A stretch of DNA of 6,791 bases from Spirochaetia bacterium (GCA_026002025.1 BOAU01000094.1:1-6791); one strand, 5' to 3'. Shown: positions 1 to 6,427, counted from the first letter of the stretch. The notes: a model not told the origin generated them from the letters alone. Program-made: numbers and translations.

Positions 1-1136
1 TTAAAGAAGACAAACTTCTGCCGGACCCCTTTATGGGTCCCGGCGGGGTACGGATAAGCTCCCCCGGCGAATGGCCTAAACATCGGGAATATCTTCTGGA
101 CATGCTGGATTACTATTTATACGGACCCATGCTGCCCACACCCGCATCGGTAAAGGGCAGGGTTCTAAGCAGTGAAAAACGTTACGGCGGCGCGGTTATC
201 GCTGAGGAAGTGGAACTTGCTTGTGATGGTGATTTCAGTTTTAAGATCAGTATCCAGCGGCCCAATAAGCCGGGCAGATTCCCGGCTGTCTGTCACTGCA
301 CCATATCACCCTGGGGGGTGCATCTCCCTGCTGAATGGGAGACCCTCTGCGAATATGAATACGTCCTGGTAAAGATTGATGTAGACTGCCTTGCGCCGGA
401 CGCCCCGGCGATGAAGGGACCGGTGTATACCGCTTTCCCGGAGTATAGGGGCACATCCATTATGGTCTGGGTCTGGGGCATCATGCGGGCCAATGATTAT
501 TTGGTACAGCGTGATTATATTGACCCGGAAAAGCTTTGCGCCGCGGGATTTTCACGGTTGGGCAAGCAGACCCTCTGTACCGCTGTTCACGATGAACGAA
601 TAAAAGTTGCGGGGGTCTTTAGCGCCTGCTGCGGGGGCACCGCCGCGCTCAGGATTACCGGCACCCCGGAGGGCCCCACGCTGGACCCGTCGGTATGTGA
701 AACCTTAGGCTACATGATGACGGCTTTCCCGCATTGGCTTTGGAGGAATATGCTTCCCTTCGGCAGCAACCGCTTGCCCCACGAAATAGGGTACGAATAC
801 CGCCTCCCCTTTGATATGCATTTTGCACGGGCCGTGCTTGCCCCCCGCTGCGTCTTTGATTCCATGGGGACCGATGATGATTGGAACAACCCCTATGGAG
901 ATTACGGCGCTCATCTGGCAACCAAAGAGGTATATCAGTTTCTGGGTGTACCGGAGGATAACCTGGGCTACTATTACCGGCCCGGCGGACATGGACTTAC
1001 CAGGGATGAGTATATCGCTTTCCTGGACTTTACGGATTATAAACTGCGCGGCATCAAGAGGCCGGGGCTGGAAAAACTCAACAAACATATATTTAATGTA
1101 GATAAGAAAGTATTTTTTAAGTGGGAACGGCCATAA
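1..1136 (+). CDS. CE15-like carbohydrate esterase (glucuronoyl esterase family), 5' end outside window
   Basis: This is the C-terminal 377 residues of an alpha/beta-hydrolase esterase. The reading frame is open from base 3 (KEDKLLPDPF precedes the ATG at 33), and LPDPF plus a following EWPKHREYLLDMLDYYLYGP segment is typical of the beginning of mature CE15 enzymes, so the ATG at 33 is internal and the true start lies upstream. Whether there is a signal peptide cannot be seen. Visible catalytic elements are the nucleophile elbow GFSRLGK (Ser codon 552-554), the late Asp-rich GTDDDW motif (873-884) and GGHGLTRDEY with the catalytic His at 990-992. Known members cleave esters between 4-O-methyl-glucuronic acid on xylan and lignin alcohols. 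The Glu found 23 residues after the nucleophile in fungal enzymes is Ser here (621-623), so the acid is probably one of the Asp in GTDDDW. It is followed after 17 bases by GH27, so cotranscription is likely. Family assignment is fairly sure; the substrate is inferred. Confidence 0.82.
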   Translation, partial: KEDKLLPDPFMGPGGVRISSPGEWPKHREYLLDMLDYYLYGPMLPTPASVKGRVLSSEKRYGGAVIAEEVELACDGDFSFKISIQRPNKPGRFPAVCHCTISPWGVHLPAEWETLCEYEYVLVKIDVDCLAPDAPAMKGPVYTAFPEYRGTSIMVWVWGIMRANDYLVQRDYIDPEKLCAAGFSRLGKQTLCTAVHDERIKVAGVFSACCGGTAALRITGTPEGPTLDPSVCETLGYMMTAFPHWLWRNMLPFGSNRLPHEIGYEYRLPFDMHFARAVLAPRCVFDSMGTDDDWNNPYGDYGAHLATKEVYQFLGVPEDNLGYYYRPGGHGLTRDEYIAFLDFTDYKLRGIKRPGLEKLNKHIFNVDKKVFFKWERP

Positions 1137-1137
1137 G

Positions 1138-1145
1138 AAAGGAGG
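1138..1145 (+). promoter_or_regulatory. Strong ribosome binding site of the GH27 gene
   Basis: AAAGGAGG lies 8 bases before the ATG at 1154. It decides the start: the in-frame GTG at 1121, which would overlap the esterase gene, lies upstream of this site and has no comparable signal. Confidence 0.85.
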
Positions 1146-1153
1146 ACAGTATA

Positions 1154-2308
1154 ATGGCGGAATTTAATGTTCCCGGCGCTTTACCGGCGCTGGGATGGAA
1201 TTCATGGAATACGTTTAGCTGGAAGATCAGCGAATCCCTTATTAGGGAAACGGCTGACGCGATGGTCAGTACGGGGCTCAAGGACTCAGGCTATGAGTAT
1301 GTGGTCATTGACGATTGCTGGAGCCTGAAAGAGCGGGATGCAGAGGGGCGGCTTGTTGCCGATCCCGAAAAATTCCCGGCCGGAATAAAAGCCCTTGCCG
1401 ATTATGTTCACGGCAAGGGGCTCAAATTCGGCATCTATTCCTGCGCCGGTACGCATACCTGCGGCGGGTATCCGGGTAGTTTCGACCATGAGTTTGTGGA
1501 TGCCGAAACCTTCGCATCCTGGGGCGTCGATTATCTCAAATACGATTACTGTTACAGGCCCATCACGGCGAACGGAGAAAATCTCTACAAACGGATGGCT
1601 ATCGCGCTGCGGAACTGCGGCCGGCCTATTCTTTTTTCAGCGTGTAATTGGGGGGCCGACAATGTTCACCAATGGATACGCGGTTCGGGGGCGCACTCGT
1701 TCCGCTCCACGGGCGACATTCAGGACAACTGGACTTCCATCAAAAATATTTTTCTTTCGCAGCTTGAAAAAACCTGTTATAGCGGTACCGGATGCCACAA
1801 TGATATGGATATGCTTGTTGTCGGTATGCGCGGCAAATCAGAGAATTCGTTTATTGCGGATAAAGAAAGCGGCTGTTCAGACCGTGAATATTCCGCGCAT
1901 TTCTCCCTTTGGGCAGTGATGAACTCACCGCTCATGATGGGCTGCGATATCCGGAATATGTCGGCCGAAACAAAAGCGATAGTGACCAATCCTGAAATTA
2001 TAGCGATCAATCAGGATGCCGAATGCCGCGCTCCTTTCCGTGTAGGCGCATGGAATAACAATACCGACATCGTGTGTTTGTGGCGCCCGCTTGCAAATGG
2101 CGATTATGTCTATGCCTGTGTGAATGTAGGGGAAACACCGCGTGAAGCGTCATTACAGTTGTTCGACACCGGGTTGACCTATGCGTCCGGGAAAGCGTTT
2201 AAGGCGCATAACTGTATTACCCATCAGGATGAAGGCAGCCACCGTGAACGTTTTGTATGTCAGCTTGAAAGCCACGAATGCAAAGTCTACCGCATGAAGC
2301 TGGTATAA
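1154..2308 (+). CDS. Glycoside hydrolase family 27, alpha-galactosidase type
   Basis: This 384-residue enzyme retains the GH27 (beta/alpha)8 barrel landmarks in order: LGWNSWN (13-19), DDCW (53-56), YLKYDYC (127-133) with predicted nucleophile D131, CNWG (164-167), and RSTGDI (184-189) with predicted acid/base D188. NDMDML (216-221) replaces the usual NDPDML. After SPLMMGCDIRNM comes the C-terminal beta-sandwich of roughly 90 residues. Family members release terminal alpha-galactose (some alpha-GalNAc or beta-L-arabinopyranose) with retention. The N-terminus has no signal peptide, so it should act in the cytoplasm on imported oligosaccharides. The length is normal for bacterial members. The Glu of the usual CEWG motif, which contacts the sugar C2 group, is Asn165, so specificity may not be plain alpha-galactose. 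The ATG at 1154 is chosen for its AAAGGAGG. It lies 17 bases after the esterase gene in the same direction, so they probably share a transcript. Confidence 0.9.
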   Translation: MAEFNVPGALPALGWNSWNTFSWKISESLIRETADAMVSTGLKDSGYEYVVIDDCWSLKERDAEGRLVADPEKFPAGIKALADYVHGKGLKFGIYSCAGTHTCGGYPGSFDHEFVDAETFASWGVDYLKYDYCYRPITANGENLYKRMAIALRNCGRPILFSACNWGADNVHQWIRGSGAHSFRSTGDIQDNWTSIKNIFLSQLEKTCYSGTGCHNDMDMLVVGMRGKSENSFIADKESGCSDREYSAHFSLWAVMNSPLMMGCDIRNMSAETKAIVTNPEIIAINQDAECRAPFRVGAWNNNTDIVCLWRPLANGDYVYACVNVGETPREASLQLFDTGLTYASGKAFKAHNCITHQDEGSHRERFVCQLESHECKVYRMKLV

Positions 2309-2520
2309 GGGCGCAGCCTGCGGGGCAGCCTTTGTGCAAACAATGCGCGAAGCCGCTCTCGGGAGATGAGACGGCGATTTACCGGAAGCTCATAAACCGG
2401 GGGGCAAGCGAATACCTGTGTATTGATTGTCTCGCGGTGTTCCTCGGCTGCGGGCGTAAGGCAATAGAAGACCGTATCGCCTATTACCGCGCGGCGGGAA
2501 CCTGTGTGCTGTTCAGGTAG
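2278..2520 (+). CDS. Small protein with two CxxC pairs (zinc-ribbon-like), unknown function
   Basis: This 80-residue (or shorter) protein carries LCKQC (Cys20, Cys23) and, 25 residues later, LCIDC (Cys48, Cys51), a spacing that suits one zinc site. A charged helical stretch (RKAIEDRIAYYRAAG) and a C-terminal GTCVLF follow. I remember similar uncharacterised small proteins in Firmicutes and spirochaetes but cannot name a family. The ATG at 2278 overlaps the end of GH27 by 31 bases and has only a weak Shine-Dalgarno. A TTG at 2332 directly before the first Cys, with GGGG six bases upstream (2322-2325), would remove the overlap and the low-complexity leader, so the start is uncertain. The Cys pattern and protein-like composition argue that the frame is real. 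It is the last gene before the terminator at 2608-2642. Function unknown; zinc binding and any regulatory or partner role are inference. Confidence 0.7.
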   Translation: MQSLPHEAGIRAQPAGQPLCKQCAKPLSGDETAIYRKLINRGASEYLCIDCLAVFLGCGRKAIEDRIAYYRAAGTCVLFR

Positions 2521-2603
2521 TATAAACAGTAAATTTTGAAGGCAATGACCGGTATCGGAAAGATTTTTTGGACTGAGAAATGAGCTTTTTTATCTCTTGT
2601 ATA

Positions 2604-3446
2604 TTAAGGCCGCATTGCAGGCATGGCAGCCCGGCCCTTTTTATACGAGAGCGGACTGACCTTGGTATATTTCTTGAAAAGCCGTGAAAAATAACTTTGA
2701 TCTTTATAGCCCAGATGATCCGCAATCTCTGAAATGGCAAGGTTCGTGGTATTGAGCAGTATGCGGGCCCTATCAATTTTTAAATGATGAAAAAGACTGA
2801 TGGCGCCGCAGCCGAATTCAAGGTAGGCCTGGCGCTCCACATGGGTTGGACTCAAAGAAAGATGCCGGGAAATATTTTCCAAAGTCAGGTTCTCCAAAAT
2901 TTTATCATTTAAAAAGCCCATGAGTTTTTCCTTGAAGGCCTGACTGCCGTCCTGTTTTTTAAGCATATCAACACAGGCTAAAAGCATGTACTCCATACGG
3001 TTTCGTATTTTTTGAACCGCAACAAGGGTCCGCAGGCGGGAGCAGTCTTCAATCTCGGGAACAATATCCAGGAGGGCCGGAATATTTATCTCCACTGGAG
3101 CGGTAACATTTACGGACAGTATTTTTATCAGGTTATCATCAGGGGCGTCGGCGGTCAGGTTGATCCCGAACTGTTTGTATCCCTTAATACTTTGAAGATG
3201 ATGGGGCACACCGGGCGGAACAATGGACACCATGCCCCGGGAAAGGGGCGCCGGATCATCCTCGTTGTCACCGGCAAAAACAGACAATTCCCCTGAAAGA
3301 ACCAGCAGAAATTGAAAGTAGGGATGCCTGTGCTGTCCCATACTCCAGTTTGTAGGCCGGTTGATAAAATTCAATTCCCCATAGGGTGCATCCAGGCCGG
3401 TAATATAGTGGCCGTGTATAAAATTCAAACCGACAAGAATGGACAT
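2604..3446 (-). CDS. AraC-family transcriptional regulator with N-terminal cupin domain
   Basis: A 280-residue one-component regulator. Residues about 20-95 form the sugar-sensing cupin half: HRHPYFQFLLVLSG (39-52) and SIVPPGVPHH (74-83) are the usual metal/ligand-pocket strands. Residues about 187-268 hold the two helix-turn-helix units, the first LTLENISRHLSLSPTHV and the second AISEIADHLGYKDQSYFSR followed by FKKYTKVSPLSY, the AraC signature. Such proteins generally activate adjacent sugar-use operons on binding an inducer. It is transcribed away from the propeller/importer operon across a 117-bp region, its likely target. The ATG at 3446 has no Shine-Dalgarno, but a near-consensus promoter ends only 9 bases before it, suggesting a leaderless mRNA. 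The last ten residues (GRAAMPAMRP) are encoded by the stem of the opposing gene cluster's terminator. The inducer is not known from sequence. Confidence 0.92.
   Translation of the reverse strand: MSILVGLNFIHGHYITGLDAPYGELNFINRPTNWSMGQHRHPYFQFLLVLSGELSVFAGDNEDDPAPLSRGMVSIVPPGVPHHLQSIKGYKQFGINLTADAPDDNLIKILSVNVTAPVEINIPALLDIVPEIEDCSRLRTLVAVQKIRNRMEYMLLACVDMLKKQDGSQAFKEKLMGFLNDKILENLTLENISRHLSLSPTHVERQAYLEFGCGAISLFHHLKIDRARILLNTTNLAISEIADHLGYKDQSYFSRLFKKYTKVSPLSYKKGRAAMPAMRP
2608..2642 (+). terminator. Intrinsic terminator of the esterase/GH27/small-protein transcript
   Basis: GGCCG (2608-2612) pairs with CGGCC (2632-2636). After a 2x2 internal loop, TTGC (2615-2618) pairs with GCAG (2626-2629) around a 7-base loop. 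CTTTTT (2637-2642) follows immediately. On the opposite strand no T-run follows the stem, so it serves + transcripts only. It lies inside the last codons of the convergent regulator gene. No hairpin of similar quality was seen in the intergenic bases 2521-2603. Confidence 0.7.
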
Positions 3447-3563
3447 AATGCGATCAGTATACCCCGGTAACCAGGCTTGTCAACAGATCGATGGTAAGAA
3501 TGTCCTAAAACATGGGGACTTTATACATGGACGGCATTCAGAAATACCGGTTACGATTAAGGC
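3447..3563. promoter_or_regulatory. Divergent regulatory region between regulator and importer operon
   Basis: This 117-bp region must hold the promoter for the rightward operon. No strong -35/-10 pair is seen for the + direction; the best -10-like element is TATACA at 3522-3527 with no good -35, as expected of an activator-dependent promoter. Two similar elements, ATACCCCGGTAAC (3459-3471, within the regulator's own promoter) and ATACCGGTTAC (3544-3554), and two CATGG boxes (3511-3515, 3526-3530) are candidate regulator sites. This assignment is inference. Confidence 0.4.
3456..3483 (-). promoter_or_regulatory. Sigma-70 type promoter of the AraC-family gene
   Basis: Read on the minus strand, a perfect -35 TTGACA (3483-3478), a 16-bp spacer and a -10 TATACT (3461-3456, five of six consensus bases). 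The -10 is followed by only 9 bases before the ATG at 3446, which puts the start of transcription at or within about 3 bases of the start codon. Confidence 0.75.
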
Positions 3564-4751
3564 ATGAATGGGGTAAAAGACGCCGTTATTGAAATCCGCA
3601 GACTGAGTCCAAATGACGGCTGTCATTATTTTTTCGGTTACTATGATATCCCGGCCTTCAGTAAAGGTGATGCAAAACATCTCTGTCACCGGGTGAATTT
3701 CTGGGATCGCTTTCCAACGAAAAATGATACTTGCGAAATAGGTGTAATCGATATCAAGAGCGGCAAATGGGAAAAGCTCGCGGAAACCGGGGCCTTTAAT
3801 TTTCAGCAGGGCTCCATGCTTCAATGGAATCCCCAAAATCCCGGCGCCGAAATTATTTACAATATCCGGGACGGGGATGAATACCGCGCCGTGATTCATA
3901 CTATCGAAACCAATAATATACGAACCCTTCCCCGTGCGGCGGCCAATGTTTCCCGTGACGGCAAATGGGGCATATCAATCAATTTTAACCGGGTGTATGA
4001 CTTCCGTCCCGGATATGGTTATGCCGGTGTGCGGGATAAGTATTACGATGTCCCCCAGCCCAGGGATGACGGCATTTGGATTATCAATATGGAGACCGGG
4101 GATGAAAATTTTATTCTCTCTCTTGAAGAAATGGGCAGGCTTTTTTCAATAGACCCAAAAGAAAAACTGGTGGTGAACCATATTACATTCGGCCCGGATA
4201 ACAAGCGGCTGGTTTTTCTGCTGCGTAATTTTCCGGCTGCAAATAAGGGCTGGCTCACAGGCCTTGGAACCATTGATAGGGAGGGAAGCAATTTTCATTT
4301 AATGAATCCCATGTCCATAGCATCCCACTACAACTGGCGGGATGATAATCATCTGCTGATCTGGGCCAGGATAAACGGCATAGGCGGGGTGCACCTTATC
4401 ACCGACCAGAACAAGGGGGAAGGAACTTCCCCTCAATCAGTTTTGCTTAATTCTGATTTCTTTTCCAATGACATGCATTGTCTTTATTCACCTGACAAGA
4501 AATATATTCTGGGCGACGGCTATCCTGACAGTGAAGGTTTCAGGCCAATGTATCTTTACAATACCGAAACCAAACGAGGCATCATACTGCTGCGGGCTAA
4601 GTCCGATCCCATTGCCGACGGGGACCTGCGTTCTGATCTCCACAGCCGCTGGAGCCGTAGCGGTACCCTCGTGTCCTTCGATTCCACCCATGAAGGATAC
4701 CGGGGCCTTTATCTCATTGATTTGACGGACATCCTCAGAAATAAAATTTAA
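3564..4751 (+). CDS. Beta-propeller protein resembling oligogalacturonate lyase (PL22-like), non-canonical metal site
   Basis: This 395-residue protein is built of repeated propeller-blade strands ending in WSRSG, SPDKKYIL and GPDNKRLVFL-type turns, as in TolB/PL22 seven-bladed propellers. It opens with the HYFFGYYDIPAFSKGD segment seen in a widespread group of bacterial propeller proteins I recall as unassigned or called oligogalacturonate lyase. Later landmarks are SHYNW (His255), NDMHCLYSPD (His305) and SDLHSRWS (His360). PL22 lyases hold a metal with three His and one Gln, two of the His as HxH; here the HxH position reads DxH (Asp358, His360), so lyase activity is doubtful. There is no signal peptide, hence it is cytoplasmic. 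A TAA sits two codons upstream, so the ATG at 3564 is the earliest start; its Shine-Dalgarno is poor (AAGG almost touching it). The binding-protein gene follows after 39 bases without a terminator, so an operon is likely. Confidence 0.72.
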   Translation: MNGVKDAVIEIRRLSPNDGCHYFFGYYDIPAFSKGDAKHLCHRVNFWDRFPTKNDTCEIGVIDIKSGKWEKLAETGAFNFQQGSMLQWNPQNPGAEIIYNIRDGDEYRAVIHTIETNNIRTLPRAAANVSRDGKWGISINFNRVYDFRPGYGYAGVRDKYYDVPQPRDDGIWIINMETGDENFILSLEEMGRLFSIDPKEKLVVNHITFGPDNKRLVFLLRNFPAANKGWLTGLGTIDREGSNFHLMNPMSIASHYNWRDDNHLLIWARINGIGGVHLITDQNKGEGTSPQSVLLNSDFFSNDMHCLYSPDKKYILGDGYPDSEGFRPMYLYNTETKRGIILLRAKSDPIADGDLRSDLHSRWSRSGTLVSFDSTHEGYRGLYLIDLTDILRNKI

Positions 4752-4777
4752 CGGGAAGTCTTGCAAATAATTTTTTT

Positions 4778-4785
4778 AAGGAGGT
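4778..4785 (+). promoter_or_regulatory. Ribosome binding site of the solute-binding protein gene
   Basis: AAGGAGGT, a full Shine-Dalgarno, ends 5 bases before the ATG at 4791. It contrasts with the poor site of the preceding gene and predicts much higher translation of the binding protein. Confidence 0.85.
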
Positions 4786-4790
4786 AACTT

Positions 4791-6326
4791 ATGAAGTTAC
4801 TGAAGCGAGTTTTACTGGCGGCTCTGACGCTGTGTTGCATGACAGGAATGGTCTTTGCAGGCGGCGGCCAGGGGAAATCGGGGTCCGGCGGGGACCGTAT
4901 CACTTACTGGAACCAGTGGATAGGCCCGCCCAATGGCGTGGGTCCGGGGGACAGTGAGTATTTCAAGCAGATTCAGGCGGAAACAGGGGTGACCATTGAT
5001 TTCATTGCCAGCTCCGGCGGCAGGGAACAGCTTTCGATTTTGATCGCCGCCGATAGTCCGCCCGACATCATCGAGGAATGGTGGGGTAACTTTCCCGGCG
5101 GCATCACGAAATCACTTTCCGACGGAGTTATCATTCCCTTGAACGACTTAATTAAACAGGGAAAACTGCCGGGATTTGCCGCGCTTTTGGCGAGCGACAA
5201 AGAAATTGACCAATTATGCAAAACCGATGACGGCATATACTATATGCTTCCCCTTGTCCGCGGACCGGGGACCTACACAGCGTTTAACGGTATGGCAATC
5301 CGGCAGGATTGGCTTACGGAATTAGGTTTGGCGATGCCAAAGACCATTGATGACTGGACAAATGTGCTTACCCAGTTCAAAAACAGAAAAGGCGCCACGT
5401 CCCCTGTAACCGGGTTCTGGAGGAATTTCGAGGGTATGGTTTGGGCCTATGAAACGATGGAAAGTTTCTATGTCCGTAACAATAAAACTGTTGAATACGG
5501 ATTCGGCACACAAAATTACCTTGATTATTTAACAAAGATGCACGAGTGGTATGCGGCGGGTTTGCTGGACCCGGATCTGTTCACCCAGACGGATGATGAA
5601 ATGAACGCCAAAATCTCCACCGGAAAAATCGGCGCGGCCTACACGAGTATCGGCAGCGGATTCGGGCGCTTTGAACAGCTGAAACCCAATCAGCCGGGGA
5701 TGAATTTTGTCGCGGCCCCTAACCCGATGCGAAATGCCAATACCCCCTTTAACGTCATCAACAGCCAGTACCGGGTAAGCAATGTGTCCGCGTCAATCTC
5801 GTCCAATGCAAAGAACATCGATGCGGTATGCCGGGTGATTGACTATCCCTTTACCGCAAAGGGCATCAAACTGGCCAACTACGGCGTGGAAAACGTTTCC
5901 TACAGGGTTGTGAATGGTGTGGAAGAATACACAGACCTGATCAAGAACAACCCCAACGGATACAGCATGGCCGATGCGATGTCAATTTACAACGGCAGCG
6001 GCAATAAATCTTTTATGCAGGAAAAGAATCAGCTGGTCCAGCAGTATGTCCTGCAGGTGCAGAAGGACGCCCTTAATGTATGGCCCACCACGCAAGGGGC
6101 TATCCGTATGATGCCCCCCGTTACCCTGACCGCCGCGGAAACCTCGGAATACGCACGGATCATGAGCGATATTGACACCTATGTGCAGGAAATGAAGCTG
6201 AAATTCATTATTGGTACGGAACCGCTCAGCAACTATTCCGCCTTCAGGAGTAATCTTGAAAAAATGAACATAGCCCGTGCGGCTGCAATTCAGCAGGCAG
6301 CGTTTGACCGGTTCTTAAAGCGGTAG
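4791..6326 (+). CDS. LplA/YtcQ-like extracellular solute-binding protein of a sugar ABC importer
   Basis: A 511-residue binding protein of the CUT1 carbohydrate-importer class. Residues 1-23 form a signal peptide: basic MKLLKR, a hydrophobic core to about residue 20, then VFA before GGGQG, a typical signal peptidase I site. No acceptable lipobox surrounds the two early Cys (15, 16), so it is predicted to be soluble in the periplasm. The mature part matches the LplA/YtcQ subgroup: ITYWNQW, ETGVTIDFI, GGREQLSILIAADSPPDII, FPGG, DGVIIPLNDLI, then KTDDGIYYMLPLVRG and IRQDWLTELGL. The length of about 500 residues is usual for the subgroup, which in Bacillus serves pectin- or other plant-derived oligosaccharides. 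It precedes a matching LplB-type permease by 115 bp containing a large hairpin. No importer ATPase gene is in the window; such systems often use a shared MsmX-type ATPase encoded elsewhere. The exact ligand is not known. Confidence 0.93.
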   Translation: MKLLKRVLLAALTLCCMTGMVFAGGGQGKSGSGGDRITYWNQWIGPPNGVGPGDSEYFKQIQAETGVTIDFIASSGGREQLSILIAADSPPDIIEEWWGNFPGGITKSLSDGVIIPLNDLIKQGKLPGFAALLASDKEIDQLCKTDDGIYYMLPLVRGPGTYTAFNGMAIRQDWLTELGLAMPKTIDDWTNVLTQFKNRKGATSPVTGFWRNFEGMVWAYETMESFYVRNNKTVEYGFGTQNYLDYLTKMHEWYAAGLLDPDLFTQTDDEMNAKISTGKIGAAYTSIGSGFGRFEQLKPNQPGMNFVAAPNPMRNANTPFNVINSQYRVSNVSASISSNAKNIDAVCRVIDYPFTAKGIKLANYGVENVSYRVVNGVEEYTDLIKNNPNGYSMADAMSIYNGSGNKSFMQEKNQLVQQYVLQVQKDALNVWPTTQGAIRMMPPVTLTAAETSEYARIMSDIDTYVQEMKLKFIIGTEPLSNYSAFRSNLEKMNIARAAAIQQAAFDRFLKR

Positions 6327-6336
6327 ATGAAAATAA

Positions 6337-6419
6337 TAACCACGAACTACACTAACGGCACGAACTTGCTGTTTTCATTATTGTACTTTTGTTCGTGTAG
6401 TTTGTGTGGTTCGTGGTTA
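6337..6419. repeat. Large imperfect inverted repeat with internal 9-nt period
   Basis: The arms 6337-6365 and 6391-6419 (29 nt each, 25 Watson-Crick matches by hand alignment, 2 further G-U pairs in RNA, 2 mismatches) enclose a 25-base T-rich loop (6366-6390). Each arm is itself made of 9-base units: CACGAACTA, CACTAACGG and CACGAACTT in the left arm, GTTCGTGTA and GTTTGTGTG in the right. No T-run follows on the + strand, so it is not a classical terminator. It sits between the binding-protein and permease genes, where hairpins commonly protect the upstream mRNA and uncouple expression levels. I recognise CACGAAC-rich repeats of this kind as intergenic elements of several genomes; copy number here cannot be seen. 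Confidence 0.85.
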
Positions 6420-6427
6420 AAATTCTT

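Noticed and set aside
33..35. ATG at 33 as the esterase start
   Set aside because: The frame stays open to the left edge, and the residues before it (LPDPF) fit the family's conserved beginning, so the gene is truncated by the window.
1121..1153. GTG at 1121 as the GH27 start
   Set aside because: It would overlap the esterase gene and precede the AAAGGAGG at 1138-1145, which is correctly placed for the ATG at 1154.
1395..1919. 174-codon open frame on the + strand inside GH27
   Set aside because: It is out of frame with a clearly conserved enzyme, and its protein has no recognisable motif; it is a shadow of GC-rich codon use.
2330..2341. CTTTGTGCAAAC here and again at 6780-6791
   Set aside because: Twelve bases shared between two unrelated coding frames; most likely chance, with no flanking similarity.
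2550..2570. CCGGTATCGG plus T-run as a terminator after the small protein
   Set aside because: The stem is only 3 bp; the hairpin at 2608-2642 is far better.
3480..3899. 139-codon open frame on the minus strand over the regulatory region and propeller gene
   Set aside because: It is antisense to a conserved gene and covers the regulator's promoter, with no ribosome site or recognisable domain.
4722..4747. Possible internal promoter TTGACG...TAAAAT before the binding-protein gene
   Set aside because: The spacer is only 14 bp, too short for a sigma-70 promoter.
4769..4777. T-run before the binding-protein gene as a terminator
   Set aside because: No GC-rich hairpin precedes it, so readthrough from the propeller gene is expected.
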